Below are positions 43,577-51,152 of a DNA stretch of 64,000 nt, piece by piece. The DNA is from Sva-07 sp963741755. Lineage in GTDB: Bacteria; Actinomycetota; Acidimicrobiia; Acidimicrobiales; Ilumatobacteraceae. How positions within the stretch are numbered: the stretch's first letter is position 1; each line of letters opens with the position of its first letter. The notes beneath the pieces were generated by a model. The model was not told where the DNA came from. It was given only the letters and a program-made list of their open reading frames with translations, and did not search any database. Location of the stretch: contig CAVUJG010000017.1 of assembly GCA_963741755.1 (NCBI GenBank), positions 28,587-92,586 of the forward strand, in the 5' to 3' direction. The translations under genes were made by a program, and so were the position numbers.

Positions 43577-45124
43577 TCAGTTGAAGGGGACGACGCGAAC
43601 GTCGAACGCTTCGTGACCGTTGCGACCTTCACGCACCAAGTAGTCGACGCGGGCACCGTTGTCGAGCGTCTTGAAACCCTCGTTGATGATCGCCGAGAAG
43701 TGCACGAACAGATCCTTCGCGCCGTCGTCAGGGGTGATGAAGCCGTAGCCGCGGCCGGAGTTGAAGAACTTGACCGTGCCCTTGGCATCAGCAGCGTCGC
43801 CGGTCGGGACCGGTCGGCTGGTGTCGGCCTTGGCCGAGCGCTGGGACGGTTCGGCGGCAGCCTTCGGCTGGCGAGCGATCCGTGTCTGGCGGTGCTCGTC
43901 GTCGAGCGTCTCGGTGTGGGCCTGCTTGGCGACCGCTGGGGCCGGATGGATCACGAGGTCGTGCACTGCGGCCTTGGTGACCGGCTCGTCGATGCCGATG
44001 CCGCGCTGCAACTTGAGCGCGTCCTTCTTCTGGCTGTGATCGAGCAGCGACACGACGGTGCCGGTCGCGCCGGCGCGAGCGGTACGGCCCGAGCGGTGCA
44101 GGTAGGTGGAGTCTTCGGCCGGCGGGTCGTAGTGGACGACCGCGTTCACACCGTTGACGTGGATGCCGCGAGCGGCGACGTCGGTGGCGATCAGCGCCGA
44201 GGCCTGACCCTTCTTGAATGCGGCGAGGGCTCGGTCACGCTGGCCCTGGCTGCGACCACCGTGGATCGGCTCGGCGGTGACGCCGTTTCGACCGAGTTGC
44301 TTGGCGAGACGGTCGGCGCCATGGCGGGTGCGGGTGAACACGATCGTCGAGCCGAGACGCTGGATCACGTCGGCCGTGGTGGACACGCGGTCTTCGCGGT
44401 CGACCAACCAGAAGTGGTGCTTGGCGGCGTGCACGTCGGGACCCTTGGGGCCGACCTCATGGCGCACCGGATTGTGCTGGAAATCGGCGACGAGTTTGGC
44501 CACCGGTCCGTCGAGCGTGGCGGAGAACAACAGCACCTGGCGGTCGTTCGCCGTCTGCTCGACGATGCGGCGGACGGCGGGCAGGAAGCCCATGTCGGCC
44601 ATCTGGTCGGCTTCGTCGATCACGACGGTGGTGACATCGCGCAGGTCGATCGCTCGCATCTGCATCAGGTCCTCGAGGCGGCCGGGGCAGGCAACGACGA
44701 GCTCGACACCGCGGTCGAGTGCCTTGCGCTGTCCGCCGTAGCCGACGCCGCCGTAGATCGAGGCTGCGTCATGGCCGGTGGCCTTCGCGAACGGGGTCAG
44801 CTCGGCCATGATCTGCTCGGCGAGTTCACGGGTCGGAGCGAGCACGAGTGCAACGGGGCGCTTCGGGCGGGCGTCGGTGAGACCGGCGACGAGCGGGAGC
44901 CCGAAGCCGAGGGTCTTGCCGGAACCGGTCGGCGCTCGGCCGGCGACGTCGCGGCCAGCGAGCGCGTCGGGAATGACGGCGGCCTGGATCGGGAAGGCGG
45001 TGTGCTTGCCCTGGCTCTCGAGCCGATGCACGATCACATCGGGCAGGCCGAGGTCGCGGAAGGCAACTGCGTCGTCGGCAGCGTCGGGGGACATGACGCG
45101 CGGGGCGTCGTCGATGATGGTCAT
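43577..45124 (-). CDS. DEAD-box RNA helicase fused to a C-terminal cold-shock domain
   Basis: Residues 1-400 form the helicase core: RAPTGSGKTLG (motif I), VIDEADQM (II), LLFSATLDG (III), IVFTRTRHGADRL and HRSGRTARAG (VI). After a linker of about 80 residues the last 70 residues are a cold-shock domain: GTVKFFNSGRGYGFIT with RNP1-like KFFNSGRGYGFI and LFVHFSAI. The fusion implies an RNA-remodelling enzyme with an extra nucleic-acid clamp, active in cold or stress growth. ATG 45124 has GGAG 10 nt before it; an upstream ATG is also open but gives non-native residues. Confidence 0.94.
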   Translation of the reverse strand: MTIIDDAPRVMSPDAADDAVAFRDLGLPDVIVHRLESQGKHTAFPIQAAVIPDALAGRDVAGRAPTGSGKTLGFGLPLVAGLTDARPKRPVALVLAPTRELAEQIMAELTPFAKATGHDAASIYGGVGYGGQRKALDRGVELVVACPGRLEDLMQMRAIDLRDVTTVVIDEADQMADMGFLPAVRRIVEQTANDRQVLLFSATLDGPVAKLVADFQHNPVRHEVGPKGPDVHAAKHHFWLVDREDRVSTTADVIQRLGSTIVFTRTRHGADRLAKQLGRNGVTAEPIHGGRSQGQRDRALAAFKKGQASALIATDVAARGIHVNGVNAVVHYDPPAEDSTYLHRSGRTARAGATGTVVSLLDHSQKKDALKLQRGIGIDEPVTKAAVHDLVIHPAPAVAKQAHTETLDDEHRQTRIARQPKAAAEPSQRSAKADTSRPVPTGDAADAKGTVKFFNSGRGYGFITPDDGAKDLFVHFSAIINEGFKTLDNGARVDYLVREGRNGHEAFDVRVVPFN

Positions 45125-45251
45125 TGGGGGGACTCCTATGTAGCTCAACAGCGCAAGACCGGAGCAACAAAGAATCCGAATGCGCTCGTTGTTCGGGAAT
45201 TCGAACAACGCCAGGTGACAACCCTAGCGGGGCATCGGCCGATTGGGGTGT

Positions 45252-45276
45252 GACGCCGGGCGCACCGCCCGGCGTC
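45252..45276 (-). terminator. Perfect hairpin downstream of the SHOCT gene
   Basis: GACGCCGGGCG, loop CAC, CGCCCGGCGTC: an 11-bp perfect stem starting 7 bp past the stop of the minus-strand SHOCT gene. This is a strong stem but without a U-tract; it may act as terminator or RNA stabiliser. Confidence 0.6.
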
Positions 45277-45283
45277 GACGGGC

Positions 45284-45655
45284 TCAGGTGCCGAGCACCT
45301 TGGCCTTGGCCTGGGCGAACTCCTCATCGGAGAGAATGCCGTTGGCGTGGAGTTCGCCGAGCTGCTTGAGCTGTTCGATGTCGACGTCTCCCGCAGCGGG
45401 AGCGGGAGCCGGAGCCGGAGCCGCGTACTGCGGCTGGGGCGCCGGAGCGTACTGCGGCGGTGCGGGGGCGTACTGCTGGGGCGGCGGCTGGTTGTAGCCC
45501 ATGTCGCGCTCGTAGGCCGCCGTGCGGTCGGCCGCGAGCTGGGCGTCCTTCTCGGTGTAGCGCGACGCCTGTCGGCGAGCGACGCGACCGGACACCGCGG
45601 TGGCGGTTCCGGCGACGACGGCGGTCCGGGCGATTCCTCTGGCGAGTCCTGGCAT
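45284..45655 (-). CDS. SHOCT-domain protein
   Basis: The 123-residue protein starts MPGLARGIARTAVVAG, a short hydrophobic stretch, and then has a proline/tyrosine-rich linker (PQQYAPAPPQYAPAPQPQYA). The C-terminus IEQLKQLGELHANGILSDEE is the SHOCT helical domain, found at the ends of many short actinobacterial proteins. Function is not known. The neighbour upstream is a DUF6325 protein; the pair is common in actinobacteria. Confidence 0.82.
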   Translation of the reverse strand: MPGLARGIARTAVVAGTATAVSGRVARRQASRYTEKDAQLAADRTAAYERDMGYNQPPPQQYAPAPPQYAPAPQPQYAAPAPAPAPAAGDVDIEQLKQLGELHANGILSDEEFAQAKAKVLGT

Positions 45656-45709
45656 GGTCGTTCCTCTCGGTCGTGCGGTGCAGTTCGGGTTCGGTGCGGG
45701 TGCAGCGGG

Positions 45710-46132
45710 TCAGTCGGAAGCTTCGAGTTCGTCGAGCACGGCGATGACGTCCTCGGCGGGGATGCGCTTCGAGGCGATCATCGTGCCGCCGGCATCGAGC
45801 GCCGCGCTCACGAAGGGAACCGCCCAGGTGTTCTCGTACATCAGCAACACGCCGGTGGTTCCAGCCAGCATCGTGTCCGCGGCTGCTTGCAGGTCGTCGT
45901 CGCCGAGCAGACCCGATCGGGCGCCGGCGAGCACGAAGACTTCGCCGCCGAGCGCATCGAGTTCGACGACCGTGAACGTGCCGTCGTCCTCCTTGCGGAT
46001 CGCGACGAGGTCGTAGAGGCTGACGATGCCGCGGCCGATGAGATCCATCAGCGCTGTTGCGGTGGTCGAGAGATCGTGATCTCCGGTGAACTCGAGGAGG
46101 ACGAAGTCGATCGGGCCGTGAGTGTCGGTCAT
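45710..46132 (-). CDS. DUF6325-like protein
   Basis: The 140-residue soluble protein begins HGPIDFVLLEFTGD, typical of the DUF6325 family, and has VEDVIAVLDELE-like repeats at its end. It lacks signal peptide, cysteines or known catalytic residues. It precedes the SHOCT gene by about 55 bp. Members of the family are small proteins of unknown role, frequently beside SHOCT proteins. Confidence 0.78.
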   Translation of the reverse strand: MTDTHGPIDFVLLEFTGDHDLSTTATALMDLIGRGIVSLYDLVAIRKEDDGTFTVVELDALGGEVFVLAGARSGLLGDDDLQAAADTMLAGTTGVLLMYENTWAVPFVSAALDAGGTMIASKRIPAEDVIAVLDELEASD

Positions 46133-46234
46133 GTCGTGTGCCGTGGCGCTTCCTGTGGTCGGGACGTTCTGACCGACAGAGTATGGCCTCGCAGAGCGGC
46201 CGGCGTCACCACCCAGTTCGGATGATTCCGCGCT

Positions 46235-47065
46235 TCATTCCGACGGCCCGCGTGGAGCGACAGCGTCGCCGAGCACCGCTCGCATGACCGGGTCGAGGTT
46301 CGGGCCGCGACGCAGGTGGTGGCCGCCGTCGGCGCTGATGCACACCCCGGTGATCCACGAGCTCTCGGGTCCGGCCAGGAACCGGACCGCCGCGGCGATG
46401 TCCTCGGTGGTACCGAGGCGCCGCAGCGGCATCTGCTCGAGGTAGTCGTCGACGATGTCTGGCACGCCGGTCAGACCAGCCGAGATGTCGGTCGGCACCA
46501 GGCTCGGGCGCACGGCGTTGGCGCGAATGCCCATCGAGCCGAGTTCGTCGGCCACCTGGCGAACCAGCATCTCGAGTCCGGCTTTCGACACGTTGTACGG
46601 GGTCATGTAGCGGTGCGTCGCGGTTGCCGCGATCGACGACATCGCGACGATCGAACCGCCTCCGTTCGCTGCGAGGTGCGGGACCGAGTGTTTCATCGTG
46701 AGGAACGCGCCGGTGAGGTTCGTCGCGAGCACCGCGTTCCAGTCGTCGAGCGTGGTGAGGTGAAACGGTCCGGCCGACCCGGTTCCGGCGTTGGCGACGA
46801 CGATTCGCAACGCACCGACGTACGCCGCTGCGGCACATGCGGCCTCGACGCTCGCTTGGTCGGTCACGTCGCAGCCGACCGTGGCGATCATCGCGCCGGG
46901 GAACTCGTCGCGCAGCGCATCGGCCGACTCCGCGAGCCGGTCGACGTTGCGGGCGGCGAGCATCACGTCGGCGCCGTCGGCGACGAGAGCCCGAGCACAC
47001 GCCAGGCCGATGCCCGACCCTCCCCCGGTCACGAGTGCGAGCTGCCCGGCCAGTGGTGCATCCAT
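46235..47065 (-). CDS. Short-chain dehydrogenase/reductase
   Basis: Classical SDR, 276 residues from ATG 47065 (an earlier start adds 16). The cofactor motif is LVTGGGSGIGLACARALV, with NAGTGSAG at beta-4 and catalytic S-Y-K in MSSIAA and YMTPYNVSKAGLEM (Tyr and Lys). The substrate is not visible. It is transcribed divergently from a CoA transferase across a perfect hairpin, and an unrelated C-terminal tail is lengthened. Confidence 0.9.
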   Translation of the reverse strand: MDAPLAGQLALVTGGGSGIGLACARALVADGADVMLAARNVDRLAESADALRDEFPGAMIATVGCDVTDQASVEAACAAAAYVGALRIVVANAGTGSAGPFHLTTLDDWNAVLATNLTGAFLTMKHSVPHLAANGGGSIVAMSSIAATATHRYMTPYNVSKAGLEMLVRQVADELGSMGIRANAVRPSLVPTDISAGLTGVPDIVDDYLEQMPLRRLGTTEDIAAAVRFLAGPESSWITGVCISADGGHHLRRGPNLDPVMRAVLGDAVAPRGPSE

Positions 47066-47116
47066 CGTTGCAGTGTGGCGCATCACCGCCAGCACGATGC
47101 GAGCCAGACCCATCGT

Positions 47117-47179
47117 GGTTCCCCGAGCCCAGGTCTCCGGGGACCAGGCTGGTTCCCGGAGACCTGGGCTCGGGGAACC
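47117..47179. repeat. Perfect 25-bp-stem hairpin in a divergent promoter region
   Basis: A 25-bp arm starting GGTTCCCCGAGCCCAGG is followed by the 13-bp loop GACCAGGCTGGTT and then the exact complementary arm. It lies 51 bp before the SDR start and 26 bp before the CoA transferase start. With no mismatches it is the strongest palindrome in the window. It may be an operator, a mobile palindrome, or a control hairpin. Confidence 0.9.
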
Positions 47180-47205
47180 AGCGCTCGTGCGGGCACGATG
47201 GGAGC

Positions 47206-48441
47206 GTGACGACGTCCTCGACTTCCACTCGACCGCTGTCGGGGATCCGCGTGCTCGACCTGAGCCGCGTCCTCTCGGGGCCGCACTGCACCCGGATGCT
47301 GGCCGACATGGGCGCCGAGGTGATCAAGATCGAGCCACCGGCCGGCGACCTCACCCGGTTCGCCACACCGAGACGCCACGGGCTGTCGAGCTACTTCGTG
47401 CAGCAGAACGTGGGCAAGCGCAACCTCAGCCTCGATCTGGCCACGCCCGATGGCGCCGAGATCCTGCTCGCACTCGCAGAGCACGCCGACGTCCTCGTCG
47501 AGAACTATCGCCCGGGTGTGATGGCCAGGCTCGGGCTCGATGCCGACACCCTGCGAGCCCGCAACCCGCGCCTGATCTACGCGTCGATCTCCGGCTACGG
47601 CCAAACCGGACCGTGGGTCAAGCGCCGAGCGTACGCGCCGGTCGTCGAGGCCGAATCCGGCATCGTCGCGTCGCAGGGCAACGCCCGTGGTGGCGAACTC
47701 GCCAAGGATCCGCACAGCCACGCCGACCTGTACACGTCGCTCGAGACGGCCTCGGCGATTCTCGCCGCGCTCTACCAACGCGAACACACGGGCGAAGGCC
47801 AGTGGATCGACGTGTCGATGGCCGAGACGATGCTGTACGTCAACGAGCACCTCCATGACGCACTCTGGGACGGACACGACGACCCACAGTGGATTCGCAG
47901 CTTCCGCCCGGGCGACTATCTCGTGCTGACGGTCGCCAACGGCGAGTCGCTCGTGGTCAGCGGGCATCCCGCCGAGCGCGGCACGTTCGACTTCTTCATC
48001 GCAGCGATGGGGCGGCCTGAACTCGCGGACGACCCGCGCTTCGTCGACGTTGCCGCCCGCCTCGCCAACTTCGACGCGCTCCGCACGATCATCCGCGACC
48101 ACGCCGCGACGGTCCCCGATGCCGCCACGTTCGAGGAGCAGTTCTCGAAGCATCAGCTCGCCGTCGGTCGGGTCCGCCAGCCGGGTGAGCTGACCGACAC
48201 CGACTGGGCCCGCGAGCGCGGCGCCGTCGTCGCGGTGGACGACCGCGGCGGTGGCACGATCCGCGTTCCGAACGTGCCGTGGCGCTTCAGCGCGTCGCCT
48301 GACGTCGGCGTCTCGGGCGTACCGAAGTACCGCGGCGAGGACAACCGGGAGCTGCTCGGCGAGTTGCTCGGCTACGACGACGAGCGCCTCGATGCGCTCG
48401 AAGCCAACGGTGTGCTGTCGAGCCGACTGCCCGACGGTTGA
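47206..48441 (+). CDS. CaiB/BaiF-family CoA transferase (class III)
   Basis: The 411-residue protein shows the family N-terminus GIRVLDLSRVLSGPHCTRML, ADMGAEVIKIEPPAGD and VENYRPGVMARLGL, and later the loop with D in HSHADLYTSL where the catalytic aspartate is found. It moves CoA between acids by a glutamyl/aspartyl-CoA intermediate. The donor and acceptor are not deducible. GTG 47206 is just beyond the hairpin. The downstream ligase starts 3 bp after its stop, so they may be co-transcribed although functions differ. Confidence 0.92.
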   Translation: MTTSSTSTRPLSGIRVLDLSRVLSGPHCTRMLADMGAEVIKIEPPAGDLTRFATPRRHGLSSYFVQQNVGKRNLSLDLATPDGAEILLALAEHADVLVENYRPGVMARLGLDADTLRARNPRLIYASISGYGQTGPWVKRRAYAPVVEAESGIVASQGNARGGELAKDPHSHADLYTSLETASAILAALYQREHTGEGQWIDVSMAETMLYVNEHLHDALWDGHDDPQWIRSFRPGDYLVLTVANGESLVVSGHPAERGTFDFFIAAMGRPELADDPRFVDVAARLANFDALRTIIRDHAATVPDAATFEEQFSKHQLAVGRVRQPGELTDTDWARERGAVVAVDDRGGGTIRVPNVPWRFSASPDVGVSGVPKYRGEDNRELLGELLGYDDERLDALEANGVLSSRLPDG

Positions 48442-48444
48442 ACC

Positions 48445-49356
48445 GTGACGTCGCTCGGGTTCCCCGTGCTGCCGATGAAGGCGACGATGGGTTCGACCGG
48501 CGCGGTGCCCGACGGCGACGAGTGGGCCTTCGAGATCAAGTGGGACGGCTACCGCACGATCGTCCACATCGGCGACGGCCGAGTGCGACTCCAGAGCACC
48601 GCCGGCCACGACGTCACCGAGCGCTGGCCCGAATTCGCCGATCTCCCCGGGTCGGTGAACGCCCGGTCCGCGATCCTCGACGGGGAACTGATCGTGTTCG
48701 ACGACGACGGGCAACCACGGTTCGACCTCGTGCAGCGCAGCGGCGTCGGCTCCGACCGCCAAGCGGTCATCCAGTTCTTCGACGTCCTGCAGATCGACGG
48801 CAACGACACCATCGAGCTCGCCTACCTCGATCGGCGGCGGCTGCTCGACCAGCTCATCGAGCCGGGCGACAACTGGACGGTTCCGTCGTATCGCATCGGT
48901 GACGGTCCGACGCTGCTGGCGGCGACCGCCGAACAGGGCCTGGAGGGCGTGATCGCCAAGCGGATCGACTCTCGCTATCGACCCGGCACCCGAACGAAGG
49001 ACTGGCGAAAGATCAAGAACCGCACCTCGGTCGAGTTGACGATCGGGGGCTTCACCGCCGGCACCGGCAACCGATCCGACACGTTCGGCGCCCTGTTGGT
49101 CGGACGACCCACACCTGCGGGGTTGCAGTTCGCCGGCGGCGTCGGCACCGGCTTCGACCAGCGAACGCTGCGAACGCTGACCGACCAGCTCCGTGAACTC
49201 GCCACCGACGAGTGTCCGTTCGAACCTTCGCCGCCCGCCCCGGTTGCCCGTGCGGCCACGTGGGTCGAACCGGTGTTGCGGGCGAAGATCGAAATCGCCG
49301 AGTTCACCAACGACGGCCTCGTCCGCCACGCGACGTTCATCAGCCTCATCGACTGA
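48445..49356 (+). CDS. ATP-dependent DNA ligase (LigD/LigC type)
   Basis: The 303-residue protein contains the nucleotidyltransferase motif EIKWDGYR (K is the adenylated lysine), ILDGELIV, EGVIAKRIDSRYRPG and KIKNR, followed by an OB-fold that starts VELTIGGFTAG. This is the stand-alone ligase domain of the NHEJ-type LigD family. No Ku, polymerase or phosphoesterase gene is adjacent in the window. The start GTG/ATG 48445 follows the CoA transferase closely. Confidence 0.9.
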   Translation: MTSLGFPVLPMKATMGSTGAVPDGDEWAFEIKWDGYRTIVHIGDGRVRLQSTAGHDVTERWPEFADLPGSVNARSAILDGELIVFDDDGQPRFDLVQRSGVGSDRQAVIQFFDVLQIDGNDTIELAYLDRRRLLDQLIEPGDNWTVPSYRIGDGPTLLAATAEQGLEGVIAKRIDSRYRPGTRTKDWRKIKNRTSVELTIGGFTAGTGNRSDTFGALLVGRPTPAGLQFAGGVGTGFDQRTLRTLTDQLRELATDECPFEPSPPAPVARAATWVEPVLRAKIEIAEFTNDGLVRHATFISLID

Positions 49357-49364
49357 CGAGCCGA

Positions 49365-49429
49365 CCCCAACCGAAATTCGGAGCCATCGTCGCGCTGGGC
49401 GCGACCGCCCACCCGAATTTCGGCTGGGG
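49365..49429. repeat. Long hairpin between ligase and kynureninase (family B)
   Basis: Arms 49365-49381 (CCCCAACCGAAATTCGG) and 49413-49429 (CCGAATTTCGGCTGGGG) are inverted with one mismatch. The centre contains GTCGCGCTGGGCGCGAC, an inner hairpin. It is close to the hairpin at 50596 in both arm (AATTCGGAGCC) and loop. It lies directly after the ligase stop. Confidence 0.85.
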
Positions 49430-49458
49430 TGTGATGGCTGCGTGGCAGAGTGGCGGCG

Positions 49459-50630
49459 ATGATCAGCCGGGACGACGCACAGGAACTCGATGCCGCCGAT
49501 CCGCTCGCCCGCTGGCGCGACGAGTTCGTCATCCCCGATCCCGAGCTGATCTACCTCGACGGCAACTCGCTCGGCCGAACCCCCAAGCGCACGGTCGAGG
49601 CGCTGCATCGCGCAGTCGAGCGATGGTCCGGCGACTTGATCGCCTCGTGGTGGGAACACGACTGGCTGAACCTCGCACTGACCGTCGGCGACGAGCTCGC
49701 CCCGCTGCTCGGCGCCGGACCGGGCGAGGTGGCGGTGCACGAATCGACCACCGTCGCGCTGTTCCAGCAGGTGAACGTGGCGCTCGACCTCGCGGCGGAT
49801 GGCCGCGTCATCGCGATCGACGACGCCGACTTCCCGACCGACCGCTACGTCGTCGAGGGCGTGGCGCGACTCCGGGGCGTCGAGGTGCGAGCAGGTCTCG
49901 ATGACCTCGACGGGGTCGACGTCGTCGTCCGCTCGCTCGTCGACTACCGGACTGCAGAGGTTGCTGACCTCGCGGGCGAAACCGCTCGAGCCCATGCAGC
50001 TGGCGCTGTCACGGTGTGGGATCTGTCGCACGCAGCCGGTGTGCTCGACCTCGATCTGCCGCGCTGCCGGCGTCGAGCTCGCCGTCGGCTGCACCTACAA
50101 GTTCCTCAACGGCGGTCCGGGGGCGCCGGCCTTCGTGTTCGTGTCGCGAGATGTCCAGGAACGGGTGACCCAGCCGATCTGGGGCTGGTTCGCGCAGTCG
50201 GATCAGTTCGCGATGGAGCGCCCGTTCGACCCTCGGCCCGGCGTCGGCCGGATGCTCAACGGCACACCGCCGGTGCTCGGCCTCACCGCCGCTCGCGAGG
50301 GCATCGGGGTCACGGTCGAAGCCGGTATCGCCCGGATCGCGTCGAAGGCGCGCGAGCTCACCGGGTTCTGCATCGACCTCGCCGACGAGCTCGGCCTCGA
50401 CGACCGACACGCCTCGCAACCCCCTGCGACGCGGCGGCCACGTCGCGATCCGACATCCCGACGCTCGCGATCTCCAGCAGGCATTGGCCGATCGCAAGGT
50501 GATCGTCGACTACCGCGACCCCGACGTCCTGCGCTTCGGACTCTCCCCGCTCACCACCAGCTTCACCGACGTCTTCGACGCCATGACAACCCTCGCCCAA
50601 CTCCGGAATTCGGAGCCACCGTCGCGCTGA
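49459..50630 (+). CDS. kynU: Kynureninase with two apparent +1 frameshifts
   Basis: PLP-dependent hydrolase of kynurenine in tryptophan catabolism. Motifs in order: YLDGNSLGRTPK, WWEHDWLNLAL, VHESTTVALFQQVN, WDLSHAAGVLDLDLP, then, in a second frame, VGCTYKFLNGGPGAPAFV with the PLP lysine, and, in a third frame, RGGHVAIRHPDARDLQQAL to VLRFGLSPLTTSFTDVF. Frame changes are near 50061 and 50405; the span is 1172 bp (3n+2), as for two inserted bases. Restored length is about 390 residues, normal for the family. The predicted stop at 50628 is inside the following hairpin. Confidence 0.85.
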
Positions 50631-50662
50631 GCGCGCTCACGGCTCCGAATTTCGGGGTCGGG
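50596..50662. repeat. Long hairpin at the kynureninase 3' end (family B)
   Basis: Arms 50596-50617 (CCGGAATTCGGAGCC at its core) and 50641-50662 (GGCTCCGAATTTCGG) form the stem; the loop contains GTCGCGCTGAGCGCG. The loop sequence GCGCTGAGCG is shared with the hairpin at 34986. The kynureninase reading frame ends inside it, so it contributes the last residues. Confidence 0.85.
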
Positions 50663-50699
50663 GCAGCGATTACGGGTCGTCGTCGGCATGCTGGGAGCC

Positions 50700-51047
50700 A
50701 TGAGCGTCGTCAAGATCAATGCCATCACGATCCCCGAGGGCATGGGCCCGCAGCTCGAAGGTCGCTTCGCCGGGCGGGCGAAGATGGTCGAGCAGTTCGA
50801 CGGGTTCGAGGACTTCCAGCTCCTGCGACCCACCGAGGGCGAGAGCCGCTACTTCGTCTACACGCGCTGGGCGTCCGAGGAGCACTTCCAGGCCTGGATG
50901 AACAGCCAGGACTTCGCCCACGGTCACGCCAGCGGCCAGGCCGACGGCAACCAGCCCGCCGAGGGCGAAGCGCCCCGCAAGCCCGTCGCCCAGGGCGCCG
51001 ACCTCATGTCGTTCGAGGTCGTCGAACACGTCGTCAAAGGCTCCTGA
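50700..51047 (+). CDS. MhuD-like heme-degrading monooxygenase (ABM fold)
   Basis: The 115-residue protein closely follows mycobacterial MhuD: VVKINAI near the start (Asn of the active site), GRFAGRAKMVEQFDGFEDFQL, LLRPTEG, RYFVYTRWASEEHFQAW and a loop with HGHA (His ligand region). The IsdG/MhuD family oxidatively opens heme to release iron. An insert of about 15 residues (GNQPAEGEAPRKPVAQG) precedes the last strand. ATG 50700 is an internal start 12 bp after another ATG; the internal one aligns better. It stands alone. Confidence 0.88.
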   Translation: MSVVKINAITIPEGMGPQLEGRFAGRAKMVEQFDGFEDFQLLRPTEGESRYFVYTRWASEEHFQAWMNSQDFAHGHASGQADGNQPAEGEAPRKPVAQGADLMSFEVVEHVVKGS

Positions 51048-51063
51048 GCCCGACCATCCGGTC

Positions 51064-51132
51064 GCTCCACCCGAACGCGTGAGCAGATGGCCTCTTCAGG
51101 TCGCCATTTGTTCACACGTTGGCGTGGGGTGC
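51064..51132. repeat. Imperfect long hairpin before lysC
   Basis: Left arm from GCTCCACCCGAACGCGTGAG to GATGGC and right arm from GCCATTTGTTCACACGTTGG to GGGTGC pair over about 25 bp with several mismatches, around a loop of about 11 bp. It lies between mhuD and the lysC GTG start (51153) and might influence lysC expression. The sequence is unlike the family A and B elements. Confidence 0.7.
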
Positions 51133-51152
51133 ACTTGTAGCCTGCGATACCC

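Noticed and set aside
48445..49356. NHEJ locus
   Set aside because: Only a ligase domain is present; no Ku or LigD polymerase is adjacent.
47083..50094. A 1003-codon open frame on the minus strand across the CoA transferase, ligase and kynureninase genes
   Set aside because: High GC leaves long open frames opposite real genes. The translation is Arg/Asp/Val-rich without motifs, while the plus strand has clear enzymes.
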